NCBI GenBank assembly: GCA_016806645.1
Contig: JACSYO010000975.1
Location: forward strand, 62,001-126,000
Reading direction: 5' to 3'
DNA: 64,000 bases
Origin: Ophiodon elongatus
Lineage: Eukaryota; Chordata; Actinopteri; Perciformes; Hexagrammidae
Shown: positions 47,621 through 58,690 of the stretch, one piece after another
Layout: each line of letters starts with the position of its first letter
How positions within the stretch are numbered: the first letter of the stretch is position 1
The notes under the pieces: model-generated
What the model was told of the DNA's origin: nothing
What the model saw: the letters and a program-made list of their open reading frames with translations, nothing else
The model's database searches: none
Position numbers and translations under genes: made by a program

Positions 47621-48689
47621 GTTGGTGAACTACAGGGAAGATTATGAATAACATAGGGCAAATTTGAATAAAATCGTTGTAGGCTAGGCTAGCAGGAAGT
47701 AGCTACTTTTTGTCTTCCTCTATGCATGTCTCTTTGTCTGTGGATTGAGCACCAGGCCTGCTTGGTGCTTTATCTTTTCCTTTATGTATTCGTAATAACC
47801 AGGGCCAGAGACATAAATGCAGAGCAGCTCAATTTTTAATCTGATCCAAACACAAATCTGCTCTTTATCACCATGAAAATAAATCCCTTTGAATGTTTGT
47901 TTTTTTTACCAGAGAAACATTTGTGTCCAGATAAATCACTCTTCCCAGCTGTTGGCAAGAGTATGGGACACAAATGTACTGTGCTGGTCAGGCCCTACAA
48001 GTTGATTTGACTTCCCTCTGCCTGCCTCTGTGTTCCTGTTACCATGTTTCTAACAATGTTATCACTTGACCTGCTGCTTCTGATAGCTTTGCTATCTTTG
48101 CTTGCTCCACTATCTCCTGTTCATATGATTGTCAGCTACCCATGTAACCTCCCACTATCTCCTCTCTGTCTATAGAAACACATACATGACCTGGGTCCTT
48201 GCATGGCGAAGCTAGTTTGCTAACGCCTTTTAGCTTCCTAAAGTCGATAATGGTTATAGTTGTCATAGGTTGTGGTAGGGCGGTTGTACAGAAGTTAAAA
48301 GTAGACATGGCCGTGACCGAGACAAGTGAATTGGTTTACCAACAATGTAAAACATGGTTTAGGTTGGCGAGACACAACCTGCAATTGTCCAATTTTCTTG
48401 ATGCCTCTTGGGTTTATTGTGTATATATTTTGTGTTTCTATTGCAACTGTTTCTAATGCATGTGACGACATTTAGAGACACAATGATAATTTTTTTCTGT
48501 TATTACTATTTGTAAGAGACAGAATAAGCAGCAGATCTGACACATGCTACCCACTTAAAAAATTAGAATAAGCAAATATTTCCAAAACACTCCAGTCAGC
48601 TATAATGTGAATTTGTATCAGCTGATAGAATAGGAGTTATCAGTGGTTATCACGACCTAACCTTCTAATGCTTCAGACGGGCCAAACTG

Positions 48690-48960
48690 CACCTAAAGTG
48701 TAAGTGAACGTGAAACCAAACAACTCGAGGTCCAGGCAACAAAACTACTTGGTTAGATTGAGGAAAAATGTGTTTTGTGTTCAAATAAGTACGCTTGTTA
48801 AAACGTGCGTAACTTGGCTTTAGCGAAGTAGACAAGTACGGTTAATGAAGTCATTCAGTTCCATACGGGACAAGAACAGGGGTCTCCCAGGTGAAAGTCC
48901 TGTGCAGGTTTGACTCATCAGTACCCCCCACCGGCGCCCAGGGCAGACGTTGTCGCTCTT
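48690..48960 (+). repeat. Teleost interspersed repeat, family A copy 3
   Basis: Includes CAAAACTACTTGGTTAGATT, AAATAAGTACGCTTGTTAAA and GGGTCTCCCAGGTGAAAGTCC-like phrases in the family order. The best-kept copy in the window. Confidence 0.65.
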
Positions 48961-50432
48961 TATACTGTGTCACCTGACTTTCTCCTCCGATCTCGTCATA
49001 ATTACTACAGCCACAAGAGGTCGGCATCGTCTTCTTGCATTCTTATTGGTGATCAACCATGTGAATAGACAATAAGGCGTATAATAAGGCCCCTTCTAAT
49101 CCATAACTATGAGTCTGTTGATTCATTCGGCTGATAACATTTGAAGAGATTGATTCTTTAAAGTATACATTATTTGAACCCATTAGACAAGAGTTGCAGT
49201 TTGACAAAAATATCTCTTAGGTCATCTCCCCTTGCTAGATATCTTCCAATATACAACCACCTGTCAGTGACCATAGTTCCCATGCTTAAGTCCGACGATG
49301 ACAACTGAACCACCTCCATAGAAACAGAGTAAAAACTACACAATGAAGGTCACAAGATGTTGCTCAAAGCTATGGAAGACATCCAATAAGGGAACTTAAA
49401 ATATTTCTGTCACACTGTTACTGTATAGTCAAGGTGAAGAATAAACCCTCCAGCTCACGGTCAAAGTATCGAAACGATAGTCCTGGTTAGAATCTTTTTT
49501 CCGAAAGGAAAAATGTAATCACCCTTAAATATCCGGGTTTCCCCCAGTTGTTAACTGCAGACTCTTGACAAGTCTAAAAAAGTTATGTTTGTGAGTTTGT
49601 GACACCCCCCATGGGTGTACCGACCATGTAGGGACCAGCAGTGTAACGTCTGCCCTTTTGGCCTGCCTGGCCCCTCGTACGCCGTGAACCCTGAGATGAC
49701 CTCAGTCTGATGCTTCTTCCTCCCGATGATGCTGGGATTCTATCCCGAGCGTCGTCTCTGGCGACATCCCCACAGTCTGCTGAACGAAGCTTTATTTTTA
49801 CAGCGCGATTCCACCTGTGCTTCTCCTCCGACTTCTCTCACTACTACAACCTGACCCAATACCCAACGCCGTGTGTGAGATGTGTGTTAACTCGATCTAT
49901 TAATCCAATGTCACTCTGTAGCTCTGACTTCCAAATTAGGACGCCATAGTCCTTTATTCGGACATAGTGGCATCTCTAACGTGTCCCGTAGACTCTGAAA
50001 CGTCTGTAACTTTCCGAAATTCTAACTGGAGTTTTGAAGCACATTAATGATTTACATTTTCTATTAGAAGTTCTTAGGTGTTGTTTGAGTTGATGTTGGA
50101 TGTTAAAATATCTTTTAAGGCATTGAAGCTGATTCTGAACTGGCTGACCATTGTCTTTTTCTCTCCCCCCCCCCCCCCTTCCTTTTTTCTAATTCATAAT
50201 GACACCAATCGTGCGGCCTTCATCAACAGGTAAGACAAGTTTCTCTTTTTCCAGTTTGCATGTTTGATTCTCATATGGAACTTTGTTGGACACCCCTGAC
50301 CCCACAGTGGTATAATAATACTGCGATTGTGTGGTGAATAGTTATTTCATTTATTTACACCGTATTGTGTGATGGTGTTGAGGCGCCTGAGGTTTCTTGG
50401 AACGGCGGGGCAGCATTGGGGAATTACGCTCT

Positions 50433-50960
50433 AGGGCAGTGGTTCCCAACCTGAGGTCCGGGCCCCCCTCAGGAGGGCGCCAGAGATCACAGAGGGTGCT
50501 CCAGAATTTGCCTGCTCTGGGGTTGTCAAAAATGAGGTTTGCACTTGTATAACTCAAATCGTAATAACACACTTACTGAGTAATTTATCCAAAAGTCAGT
50601 ATGTTAAACTATTTAAAATATATATTTTGTCCTCGTCTACTTAAGAGGCCACGTTCTTTTTAAACACAGTTTGTCTGCACAGTTGCAAATAAAGATCAGA
50701 CCACACTAATATTTGAAGTATCATACAAATTATAACGTTAGATTCCAGTGGTGGCTGCGTAGGTTTCCTCTCCGACCCGTGTGAACAAAACATTTCCAAT
50801 AACTCTGACGAGCTATATTCATTCAAGAGAGTTGATTTCATTCCAAAAAGACTCAATATGCTGAAACCACAGTTCCACACCATTCTTAAACACAGTATTT
50901 CTGCACCGTTGCAGATAAAGACCAGGCTACACTAATAGGATTAGTATTATAAGTATTAGC
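50433..50960. repeat. hAT-like repeat starting CAGTGGTTCCCAACC
   Basis: The terminus GGCAGTGGTTCCCAACCTGA is typical of hAT/Charlie-like elements. Inside, the module TAAACACAG…GCA.CGTTGCAGATAAAGA with CACACTAAT occurs twice (50655-50710 and 50885-50940). The right terminus was not identified. Confidence 0.5.
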
Positions 50961-51651
50961 TTTTCTTAGATACAAGGTAAACGGTTCCTGTAGGCATTAG
51001 ATGTCAGCATGTAGCCGCAGACAGATGAGTAATGTTGTACATTCTGGGTCAAACTCACGCATGGGTGGCACGGCTTTTGCAGCAAAAATAAAACTACACA
51101 AATAAGACGAAGAAAGAAGAAACCCGGAAAATCTCAAAGCAGCCGCAAAGGATGTATTTGATCTAACTGTTTGTCTGTTTGGGCCTATTGGTGAGGCGTT
51201 CACATTCCGTCACCTATCGCTTTCCGCCCAGTGAAAGCTGTGAATGAATGAAAGTTCTGATGATTTGTGTCGTAGCCATTCTGTTACTGAGCTGTGTTTT
51301 AAGAGGACACGCCCTCCACCAGACGACATTACTTAAGACGATAATTGTGTTATACTTCACACCACAGATATTGGTGTTAGACGACTGTCGGTTCAGGCAA
51401 ATGAGCGTGACTCTACGCTGCGATGGGAAATGCACTTCTGACTGCCGCCCGAGCAGCGTCCGTCTCAATGAGCAGAAATGAGCGTCCATCTTGAGAGAAG
51501 CTCTGTGGCTCTTCGCTCCCCACGTAGCTTTGAGTCTGTGTGTCTTTGTGTTTGCTGAAAGGCTGTGTCTGCTGCGGAGGACAGCCCTCAGGCGCTCCAC
51601 TTTGTGTATCCAGTCAGCACTAAGTTGTCTCGGGGTGAATCGGTCGCTCTG

Positions 51652-52729
51652 GAGCTGGTCCTCCCTCAGAGCTGGTCCTCCCTCAGAGCTGGTCCTCCCT
51701 CAGTGCTGGTCCTCCCTCAGAGCTGGTCCTCCCTCATAGCTGGTCCTCCCTCATAGCTGGTCCTCCCTCAGAGCTGGTCCTCCCTCAGAGCTGGTCCTCC
51801 CTCAGTGCTGGTCCTCCCTCAGTGCTGGTCCTCCCTCAGAGCTGGTCCTCCCTCAGTGCTGGTCCACCCTCAGAGCTGGTCCACCCTCAGTGCTGGTCCT
51901 CCCTCAGTGCTGGTCCACCCTCAGTGCTGGTCCTCCCTCAGTGCTGGTCCACCCTCAGAGCTGGTCCTCCCTCAGTGCTGGTCCACCCTCAGTGCTGGTC
52001 CTCCCTCAGTGCTGGTCCACCCTCAGAGCTGGTCCACCCTCAGAGCTGGTCCTCCCTCAGTGCTGGTCCACCCTCAGTGCTGGTCCTCCCTCAGTGCTGG
52101 TCCACCCTCAGAGCTGGTCCTCCCTCAGAGCTGGTCCTCCCTCAGAGCTGGTCCACCCTCAGAGCTGGTCCACCCTCAGAGCTGGTCCTCCCTCAGTGCT
52201 GGTCCACCCTCAGAGCTGGTCCACCCTCAGAGCTGGTCCTCCCTCAGTGCTGGTCCACCCTCAGTGCTGGTCCTCCCTCAGTGCTGGTCCACCCTCAGAG
52301 CTGGTCCTCCCTCAGAGCTGGTCCTCCCTCAGAGCTGGTCCACCCTCAGAGCTGGTCCACCCTCAGAGCTGGTCCTCCCTCAGTGCTGGTCCACCCTCAG
52401 AGCTGGTCCACCCTCAGAGCTGGTCCTCCCTCAGTGCTGGTCCACCCTCAGTGCTGGTCCTCCCTCAGTGCTGGTCCACCCTCAGAGCTGGTCCTCCCTC
52501 AGAGCTGGTCCTCCCTCAGAGCTGGTCCACCCTCAGAGCTGGTCCACCCTCAGAGCTGGTCCTCCCTCAGTGCTGGTCCACCCTCAGAGCTGGTCCACCC
52601 TCAGAGCTGGTCCTCCCTCAGTGCTGGTCCACCCTCAGTGCTGGTCCTCCCTCAGTGCTGGTCCACCCTCAGAGCTGGTCCTCCCTCAGAGCTGGTCCTC
52701 CCTCAGAGCTGGTCCTCCCTCAGAGCTGG
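51652..52729 (+). repeat. 17-bp minisatellite, 63 copies, with 187-bp higher-order unit
   Basis: The unit is GAGCTGGTCCTCCCTCA, with two main variable positions (CCTCCC or CCACCC; CAGAG or CAGTG). I found no indel: the spacing stays 17 throughout. From 52084 the pattern of variants repeats every 11 units: copies start at 52084, 52271, 52458 and 52645. Because 17 is not a multiple of 3 and no frame meets a stop, all three + frames are open for about 300 codons; these are not genes. Confidence 0.97.
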
Positions 52730-53042
52730 AACCTCTCGGGGTTTGAAACATGAAGGTTGTCAACACGGTCTCGTGAGTTCATTTTTAAAATGGGCGCTCT
52801 GGTCCGGTACAAATTGAGCCATTAATATTTATGAACCCATAAAGTGGTAATCAATAAGATTGTGGTTCAATTTGTAATAATCATAACCTCTTAAACCGGA
52901 GCGTTGCTGCACGGCACTTCTCAAAAATCTCAACGATTCTTTATTGACGTTTGTTGATTACGGTGAAATTACTGCGGAATTATGCTGTCAATGTTAATAT
53001 CTATGCTGTTGATCGGTGCATCGCAAATATACTGCGAGCATT

Positions 53043-53150
53043 GACTCAGTGACGTGGTCAAGGGACTCAGTGACGTGGTCAAGGGACTCAGTGACGTGGT
53101 CAAGGGACTCGGTGACGTAGTCAAGGGACTCAGTGACGTGGTCAAGGGAC
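53043..53150 (+). repeat. 21-bp tandem repeat, five units, with TGACGTGG sites
   Basis: Five copies of GACTCAGTGACGTGGTCAAGG at 53043-53147; the fourth differs at two positions. The first unit's junction makes TTGACTCAG, a TGACTCA AP-1-type site, and four units carry TGACGTGG. On the minus strand it reads as a repeated SLDHVTE peptide, which is a by-product of the 21-base period. Confidence 0.95.
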
Positions 53151-53789
53151 GTCATGTTTAGTTGAGAAATGGTCACAGTTAAGGTTGTAACACGTGGCTA
53201 ATGTGTATCAGTTAGCTGTTAGAAAATACTTCTTTCAAAAAATGTATTGCATCATTTAAAACACCCGAATAAGAGAAGCATGACATGCCGCCTTATCCAC
53301 GATGCCGGGAGTAAACTGTGGAGAAAGTTGTGAACAACTCCCAGGTTGCTAAAAGCCCCAAATTCCCCGAAAAACCCAGGACCTCGGTGTGGTCCCTGGT
53401 AGCTCCGCCCCTGGTGCTCACTGTAATGCCTCTGGAGTAAACAAGTTACAGTTTTAAAGTGACAGCACACGTGTGAGGTGACCTGGCTCACACAGTGCTG
53501 GTGTACAGCTCTTGTTGTCCAGTGAGACTGGTGAATCAGTGGGTGGAGCCTAATAGAGTTATTGATATCGGACTGCCTCCTCGGTTTTTTATGTTTCTTT
53601 CCTCTGTCTGTGTGTGTCTCTATTTATACACCGGTGTTCTGCCTTCACATCTCCCCATCTCCTCTCACATACAATATTCATGTCTGGGACTATTTCACCC
53701 TTACATAAGGAAAGGACACCCTCGCCTTTTTTATTTATTTATTTTTTTTTTACAGAAAATGGGCTGTCATCCTCTGTATCTATATGTAG

Positions 53790-53791
<2 letters not shown>

Positions 53792-53880
<89 letters not shown>

Positions 53881-53881
53881 T
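53792..53881 (+). repeat. (GT)n microsatellite with (GA)n tail
   Basis: About 79 bp of GT then GAGAGAGAG. Confidence 0.98.
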
Positions 53882-54118
53882 GACAGGCAGAGACAGCATT
53901 CCTGTCGTGTAAAGCAAAAGGAGTAACCATCTTTTTGCCGGTGAGTGAAATCTGGAATCCGAACACGCGCCGTGACGAGAGGCAGACCACCGGTTTGTCC
54001 TTGAGAGCCGAGCCAGCAAGACTGAATCAAAGCGAACTACAGATGGAGATAATCGTCTGGGGACAGACGGGGGTTGAGGGTTCGGGCTGCCTAACACTGC
54101 AGATAGATCATCGTGTTG

Positions 54119-54119
<1 letters not shown>

Positions 54120-54176
<57 letters not shown>
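54120..54176 (+). repeat. (GT)n microsatellite, 57 bp
   Basis: Uninterrupted GT dinucleotides. Confidence 0.98.
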
Positions 54177-54177
<1 letters not shown>

Positions 54178-54467
54178 GCTTGTTGAAGCGTCCTGAGGGG
54201 GTGGGGGGTGGCTTGAGTCTCAACGCTGCTCTTTGGCTCCACCAGGTGGCCTGCTGGGAGAACTGCAGATCCGTTTGACTCTGGGCTGCAGCCGGAGCTC
54301 ATCAGAGACCAGATTAAAATGAACCTTTATTGATCCTCAGTGAGGGAACGGCTTCTGGTGGCAGAGACCAGTTATTGAGGAGGATTAGACGGACCGGCTC
54401 CTGGATTAGGAATGTTCCCAAATCTGAAGCCAGTAGTTGGCAAATCCCTCGTAATGCCCTCCATGTA

Positions 54468-54468
54468 A

Positions 54469-54533
<65 letters not shown>
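54468..54533 (+). repeat. (ACAG)n tetranucleotide repeat
   Basis: About sixteen ACAG/AGAC units without interruption. Confidence 0.98.
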
Positions 54534-55310
54534 CTTTATCAATCCAGCAAGGGGAAATAATTTTGCTACAGCAGCATTTATAGATACAGGGAAAATAAAA
54601 CATGCACAATACGTAAAAAAACATAGAATTATATTAAATTAACGAACAAAACAATAGTGTAAAGATCTAACCAAACGAAATATTTGTATATTCATTTTCT
54701 AAATTTGCTCATGTGAGGAAGAGGTAACTGTGGTGAATTTCCTTTTGAATTGCTTTCATTCCAATGTGGTCAGTCATTCCTGTTGAATGAGGCTGAAAGG
54801 ATTATTTAATGTACTGGAAGTCTCCTAATCAGCTGTTTATCTCATTTATGAAGCAACGTCTCGCCCTTTTCTACTTCCAGCTCCTCGAGGATTTGCTACA
54901 TATTTTTTCACCGTCTTTACGTTCTTGTGAACTGAATACCGTTTTGGGTTTTGGACCGTTTGTGAGATAAGAAGACGTCACCTTGGTCTTTTGGGCCTTT
55001 TTCGTAATTCTCTGGCATTTCGCAGCCCAAGCTGAGAAAACGATCAGGAGTTATCATCAACCGATAAAAATGAGCCTCCGTTGCGGCCCAAAGCATGCGA
55101 TATTGTAGACTGTAGACCCAGACCAGGGGTCGGCTCTTCGGCCCCTCTGTTCGGCTCCCTCGGGCTGGGACAAAGAAAAAGAAAAAGCAACCTTTCAAAG
55201 GGAACATCTTATCTTGGATTTTGAGGTGATACTGTGTCACTGAAAATCAAATACATTTGGATATTTTTTTTTAACTAAAATGTGCGTCACACAGGCGCCT
55301 CTCCCTGCAG

Positions 55311-55367
55311 GTGGCTCATCGTGATTCACGCAGCGGCTTCAAAAACTGCTGCAGCAAACTGAGCAAA
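55311..55367 (+). other. Candidate 57-base exon with strong splice sites
   Basis: Acceptor GCGCCTCTCCCTGCAG|G and donor AGCAAA|GTAAGT are both good, and the length is 19 codons. In the phase map4 uses here (phase 1) the frame reads GGT GGC TCA TCG TGA, a stop at once; in phase 0 it is open. If real in map4 it would act as a stop-containing (poison) exon; otherwise it is a decoy. Confidence 0.25.
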
Positions 55368-57123
55368 GTAAGTCTACTTTCACGAAGTGGATCAAGTCTC
55401 CAAGCTCAGCTCCTGCTGGTTCTGGCTCTGGTTCTGGTCTCCGTCTTCGTGCGGACGCTCCGTGTACACGGAGCACAAGATATGCGTGCCTCACGCTCAA
55501 CGGCACTTCGACATGTGAACTGTGGGGAGAGCCGGGGAGCAGGACTCACAATCCGCATAGTTCTGTGTTTAAGTTACCTCAATGTAGGCCGACAGGCCAG
55601 TGTATTTTCATTCCCCTCTTCGTAAGAGTTTTGATATTGTTAGAACAGGTAAAATAGCAATACAATGTCAAGCATTGTCTTTATTCTTGTTCTATAATTT
55701 CATAAATACAACAAGCTATAGTCTTTGTATATATAATATGACTATATATAAAACTTTAGAAGATGTGATATCAAATAGCTTTTGCATCTCCAGACAAATT
55801 GCATTTGGTGGAAAATATGGCATCTCTTTGGATAGGAAAGGTTTCCCCTGACCGAGAGCAAGATATCAGCCGGGCGGATATAGTCCAGATATTTAGGGAT
55901 CGGTGTATTTTGGGAGATTCCAGTACAGAAATGTCAAACTGGGTTTGAGGTCATTTAAGAAAACTAAGAAACAAAAAAAACAGATCTAAGGGATCTGTGT
56001 CATGGTTTGTGTTTATCAGTTTGATATCGTTGTTGGAATTTGGAAACTCCCAAATATCAGTCTGGGCCTCAGAAATCCAGCATCAGTCGGTCTGTTGACC
56101 TTTGAATGAATTCTTCCTTCTGACATTGATTCCCATTCATTTCAGATCAGCTTGTAAATAATCCTTAGTCCTGATAACGGCATCAAAGCACTGTGTTGTA
56201 ACAGCCTACAGTCTTCTATATGGTGCGTTCGTGTGCTGTGGGAGGTTTGGAAATCTGAGATGCGCGTGACGACTGGTGAACACCACTGGGTTCTCCAGCT
56301 AAAATGTCAGAAGATGAAACCCCGAAGGCGCACAGTCAGCAACCGTAGACGCCATGAAGGAGATTTGCAGTTTAAAAGCAGAACTGTAGAGATGGAACTG
56401 TTGAAAGGTTGTTGTTTCCTTTATTTTTTATTTCTGGGGCCGATTTTGAAATGAGTTTTAACGGACACAGGTCGAAAAAATAATGACAGACTTTTCAATG
56501 AAGGCGATTTGTCCCTCAACGGTGCGAGACATCTGGGGATCTGTATGACATCAGCGGAGCGGCTCGGCCTCTCGTCACATCACCAGATATTAGAGCGCTC
56601 ATTCGTCACGAGGGCTCATTTCATTTCCCTGCGTGTGATGGATCTATAAAGCCCCCCAACCCCACCCCCCACCCCGCCCCGCTCCTTGAGGCCGGTGCAT
56701 AGGGGGGGTTAATGAAATCCTCTTTCACAGTCTCTCTCTGAGCCCAATACGAGCACCCCAGGGACGGCGGGGTCTCATGTGGGTCGCCTTAATGGCTGGT
56801 TGGAGGTTGACGTCTGAGTCGATCTTTTGTCTCTCTCACCTCGTCTTCTTAACCGTGTCTTTAGAGTGATTTTGTTGTTGTTGTTGTTGTTGTCTTCCTC
56901 GTCTGCTGTTGCCAGAATGCCTGTAAGTTCTCCCTCCTCCCGCCTGCTCTCCTGCCAAAGCGGACTCATTGGCACGTAACCTTACGGGGATGTAGAAGCC
57001 GAAGACGCTGCCAATCGTTTGCAGGTTCTATACTTGATGTTTTCTTGATTTGAGGTCGGTTAGGTGGATTTTTACTTGATTTTTCTCTAGATTCTGTGTT
57101 TGGGCCTTTTTTAACCAGACCAC

Positions 57124-57127
<4 letters not shown>

Positions 57128-57176
<49 letters not shown>

Positions 57177-57195
57177 GCAGACAGCAGACAGACAG
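57128..57195 (+). repeat. (ACAG)n repeat
   Basis: About twelve AGAC units, then AGCAGAC variants. Confidence 0.97.
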
Positions 57196-57339
57196 GCCAG
57201 ATCACAGTGACGGAAGGAAGAAGTAGGTCCTCCCTTCCTCCCTCCTTTCGCTCCGATCTCCATCTTTTATCTCCGCTCCTCTGTCTGCTCGACTCCTCTC
57301 CTGTCTCTATTCATTTCATTTAATCTCCCTTTCTCCCCC

Positions 57340-57891
57340 ACCTCCCTACTTCCACCTTCCCCTTTCCTCCCTTCCTCCTGTGCATCATACCTCATCTGTA
57401 TCTATCCCGGATTCTTCTATCTTCGTCGCCCCCCCCCCACCCCACCCCCCTCTCCCTCCCCCCCTCTCCCTCCATCCTCCCGTCTCTCTGCCCTTTCTGT
57501 CTCCTCCATCCGCGTCACGTCTTCTCCTTCTCCTGCCCAGACTCCCCGTGTCGCTGCGGCACCGCGATGATCGCTGCATTGGAGACCGGGGGGGTGGGGA
57601 GGGGGCGTCGTCAGGGAGACACGGAGAGGCGGTTACCGTGGAAACAAAGACACTCGGCGAGCGGAGGGAGGGAGAAGGGGTGGACTGGGTGTGACAGTCA
57701 GTGAGGTCGAGGAGTAAAAATAGAAACGCTCTGACAAGACCCCCCCTCCTCCTCCTCCTCCTCCTCCTCCTCCTCCTCCTCCTCCTCCTCCTCCTCCTCC
57801 TCCTCCTTCTCCAACCCACAACCCACTCCTCCACCCCCCACCACCCCACCCCCCCTGTTTCTCTGCCCCCACCATAGGCAACCAGCTGTAG

Positions 57892-57961
<70 letters not shown>
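57340..57961 (+). repeat. Polypyrimidine block with (CCT)n and (CT)n
   Basis: A long C/T-biased region: C-runs at 57429-57475, (CCT) units at 57745-57806, C-runs to 57860 and an unbroken (CT) array at 57895-57961. A purine-rich part (57585-57700) lies between. The long frames here (195 codons on the minus strand) are Arg-, Glu- or Gly-repeat translations. Confidence 0.93.
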
Positions 57962-57964
<3 letters not shown>

Positions 57965-58529
57965 CCCTTCATCTCCAGCTGATGTTCATCAATCTGTGAC
58001 CTTCAGAAGGAGGAATGACCTCTGTGATTCTGAGCGGAGAGCCGCAAGAGCGTCCAATCGCATTCAACCTGTCGACTGCTTTTCTAAATATATCTCTTGT
58101 TATTTCGCTCCCCTTGCTTTTGAGCCTCATTTGTCGTCCTCTATTGGTTTCCCACAGAGTTCCTCCCTGGTCGAGCTTGTTAGCTTCCAGGTTGCCAAAG
58201 TTTTACTTTTAGAGGTTTTTACAGTTTCACTTGTGGAAGCCATAGTTACAAACCTCCCATTTATAATCATTAAAGTTTTCAGAAAGGATTTTGCACCAGC
58301 GGCCGTTTCATAGGCAAAATACAGCCATCTGACAGTAGCATGCTGATGAAGAGAAGGATAGGAGACAGCTGGAGCAAGGGACTCCGGTATACAGGCAACC
58401 AGTTCTACTTGTGTGTTCAAAGACAATCTTGTGACAATCTTGCGCCTTGATCTGATAGATATGAAGATATGGGTGAGAAGGGGCCTGCTCCCCTAAACTT
58501 TACTTGAACTGTATATACATACAGGGCCA

Positions 58530-58690
58530 GACGTGCATTTAACCCATCCTAAGCAGGGAGGAGCAGTAGGCGGCGTTAAAGCACCTGGGGGAGCAACTTG
58601 GGGTTCAGTGTTCAAGGACACCTCGACATGTGGACAGGAGGAGGGTGGTAAGTACGACCCGTTCTGCCCACTGAGCCACAGCCAACCCAC
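58530..58690 (-). repeat. SINE-like fragment
   Basis: GGGAGCAACTTGGGGTTCAG, then TGTTCAAGGACACCTCGACA and GCCCACTGAGCCACAGCC resemble the body and tRNA-like end of a fish SINE read in reverse complement, with a diverged B-box region (GTAAGTACGACCC). Decayed. Confidence 0.45.

Noticed and set aside
50229..50265. Acceptor or donor at CAACAG|GTAAGAC
   Set aside because: It can be read as either site but gives no open exon in map4 phase: a stop comes after about twelve codons and no partner site was found.
51652..52729. CRISPR-like array
   Set aside because: Units are directly joined with no unique spacers, and the genome is a vertebrate.
51805..52817. Three repeat-protein frames of 287-331 codons
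   Set aside because: They are translations of the 17-bp minisatellite in its three phases.
53756..53791. 36-base symmetric micro-exon before the GT array
   Set aside because: The donor would be the start of the GT microsatellite itself and the peptide does not resemble MAP4, so the match is probably fortuitous.
57385..57972. 195-codon minus-strand frame rich in Arg and Glu
   Set aside because: It translates the (CT)n and (CCT)n tracts.
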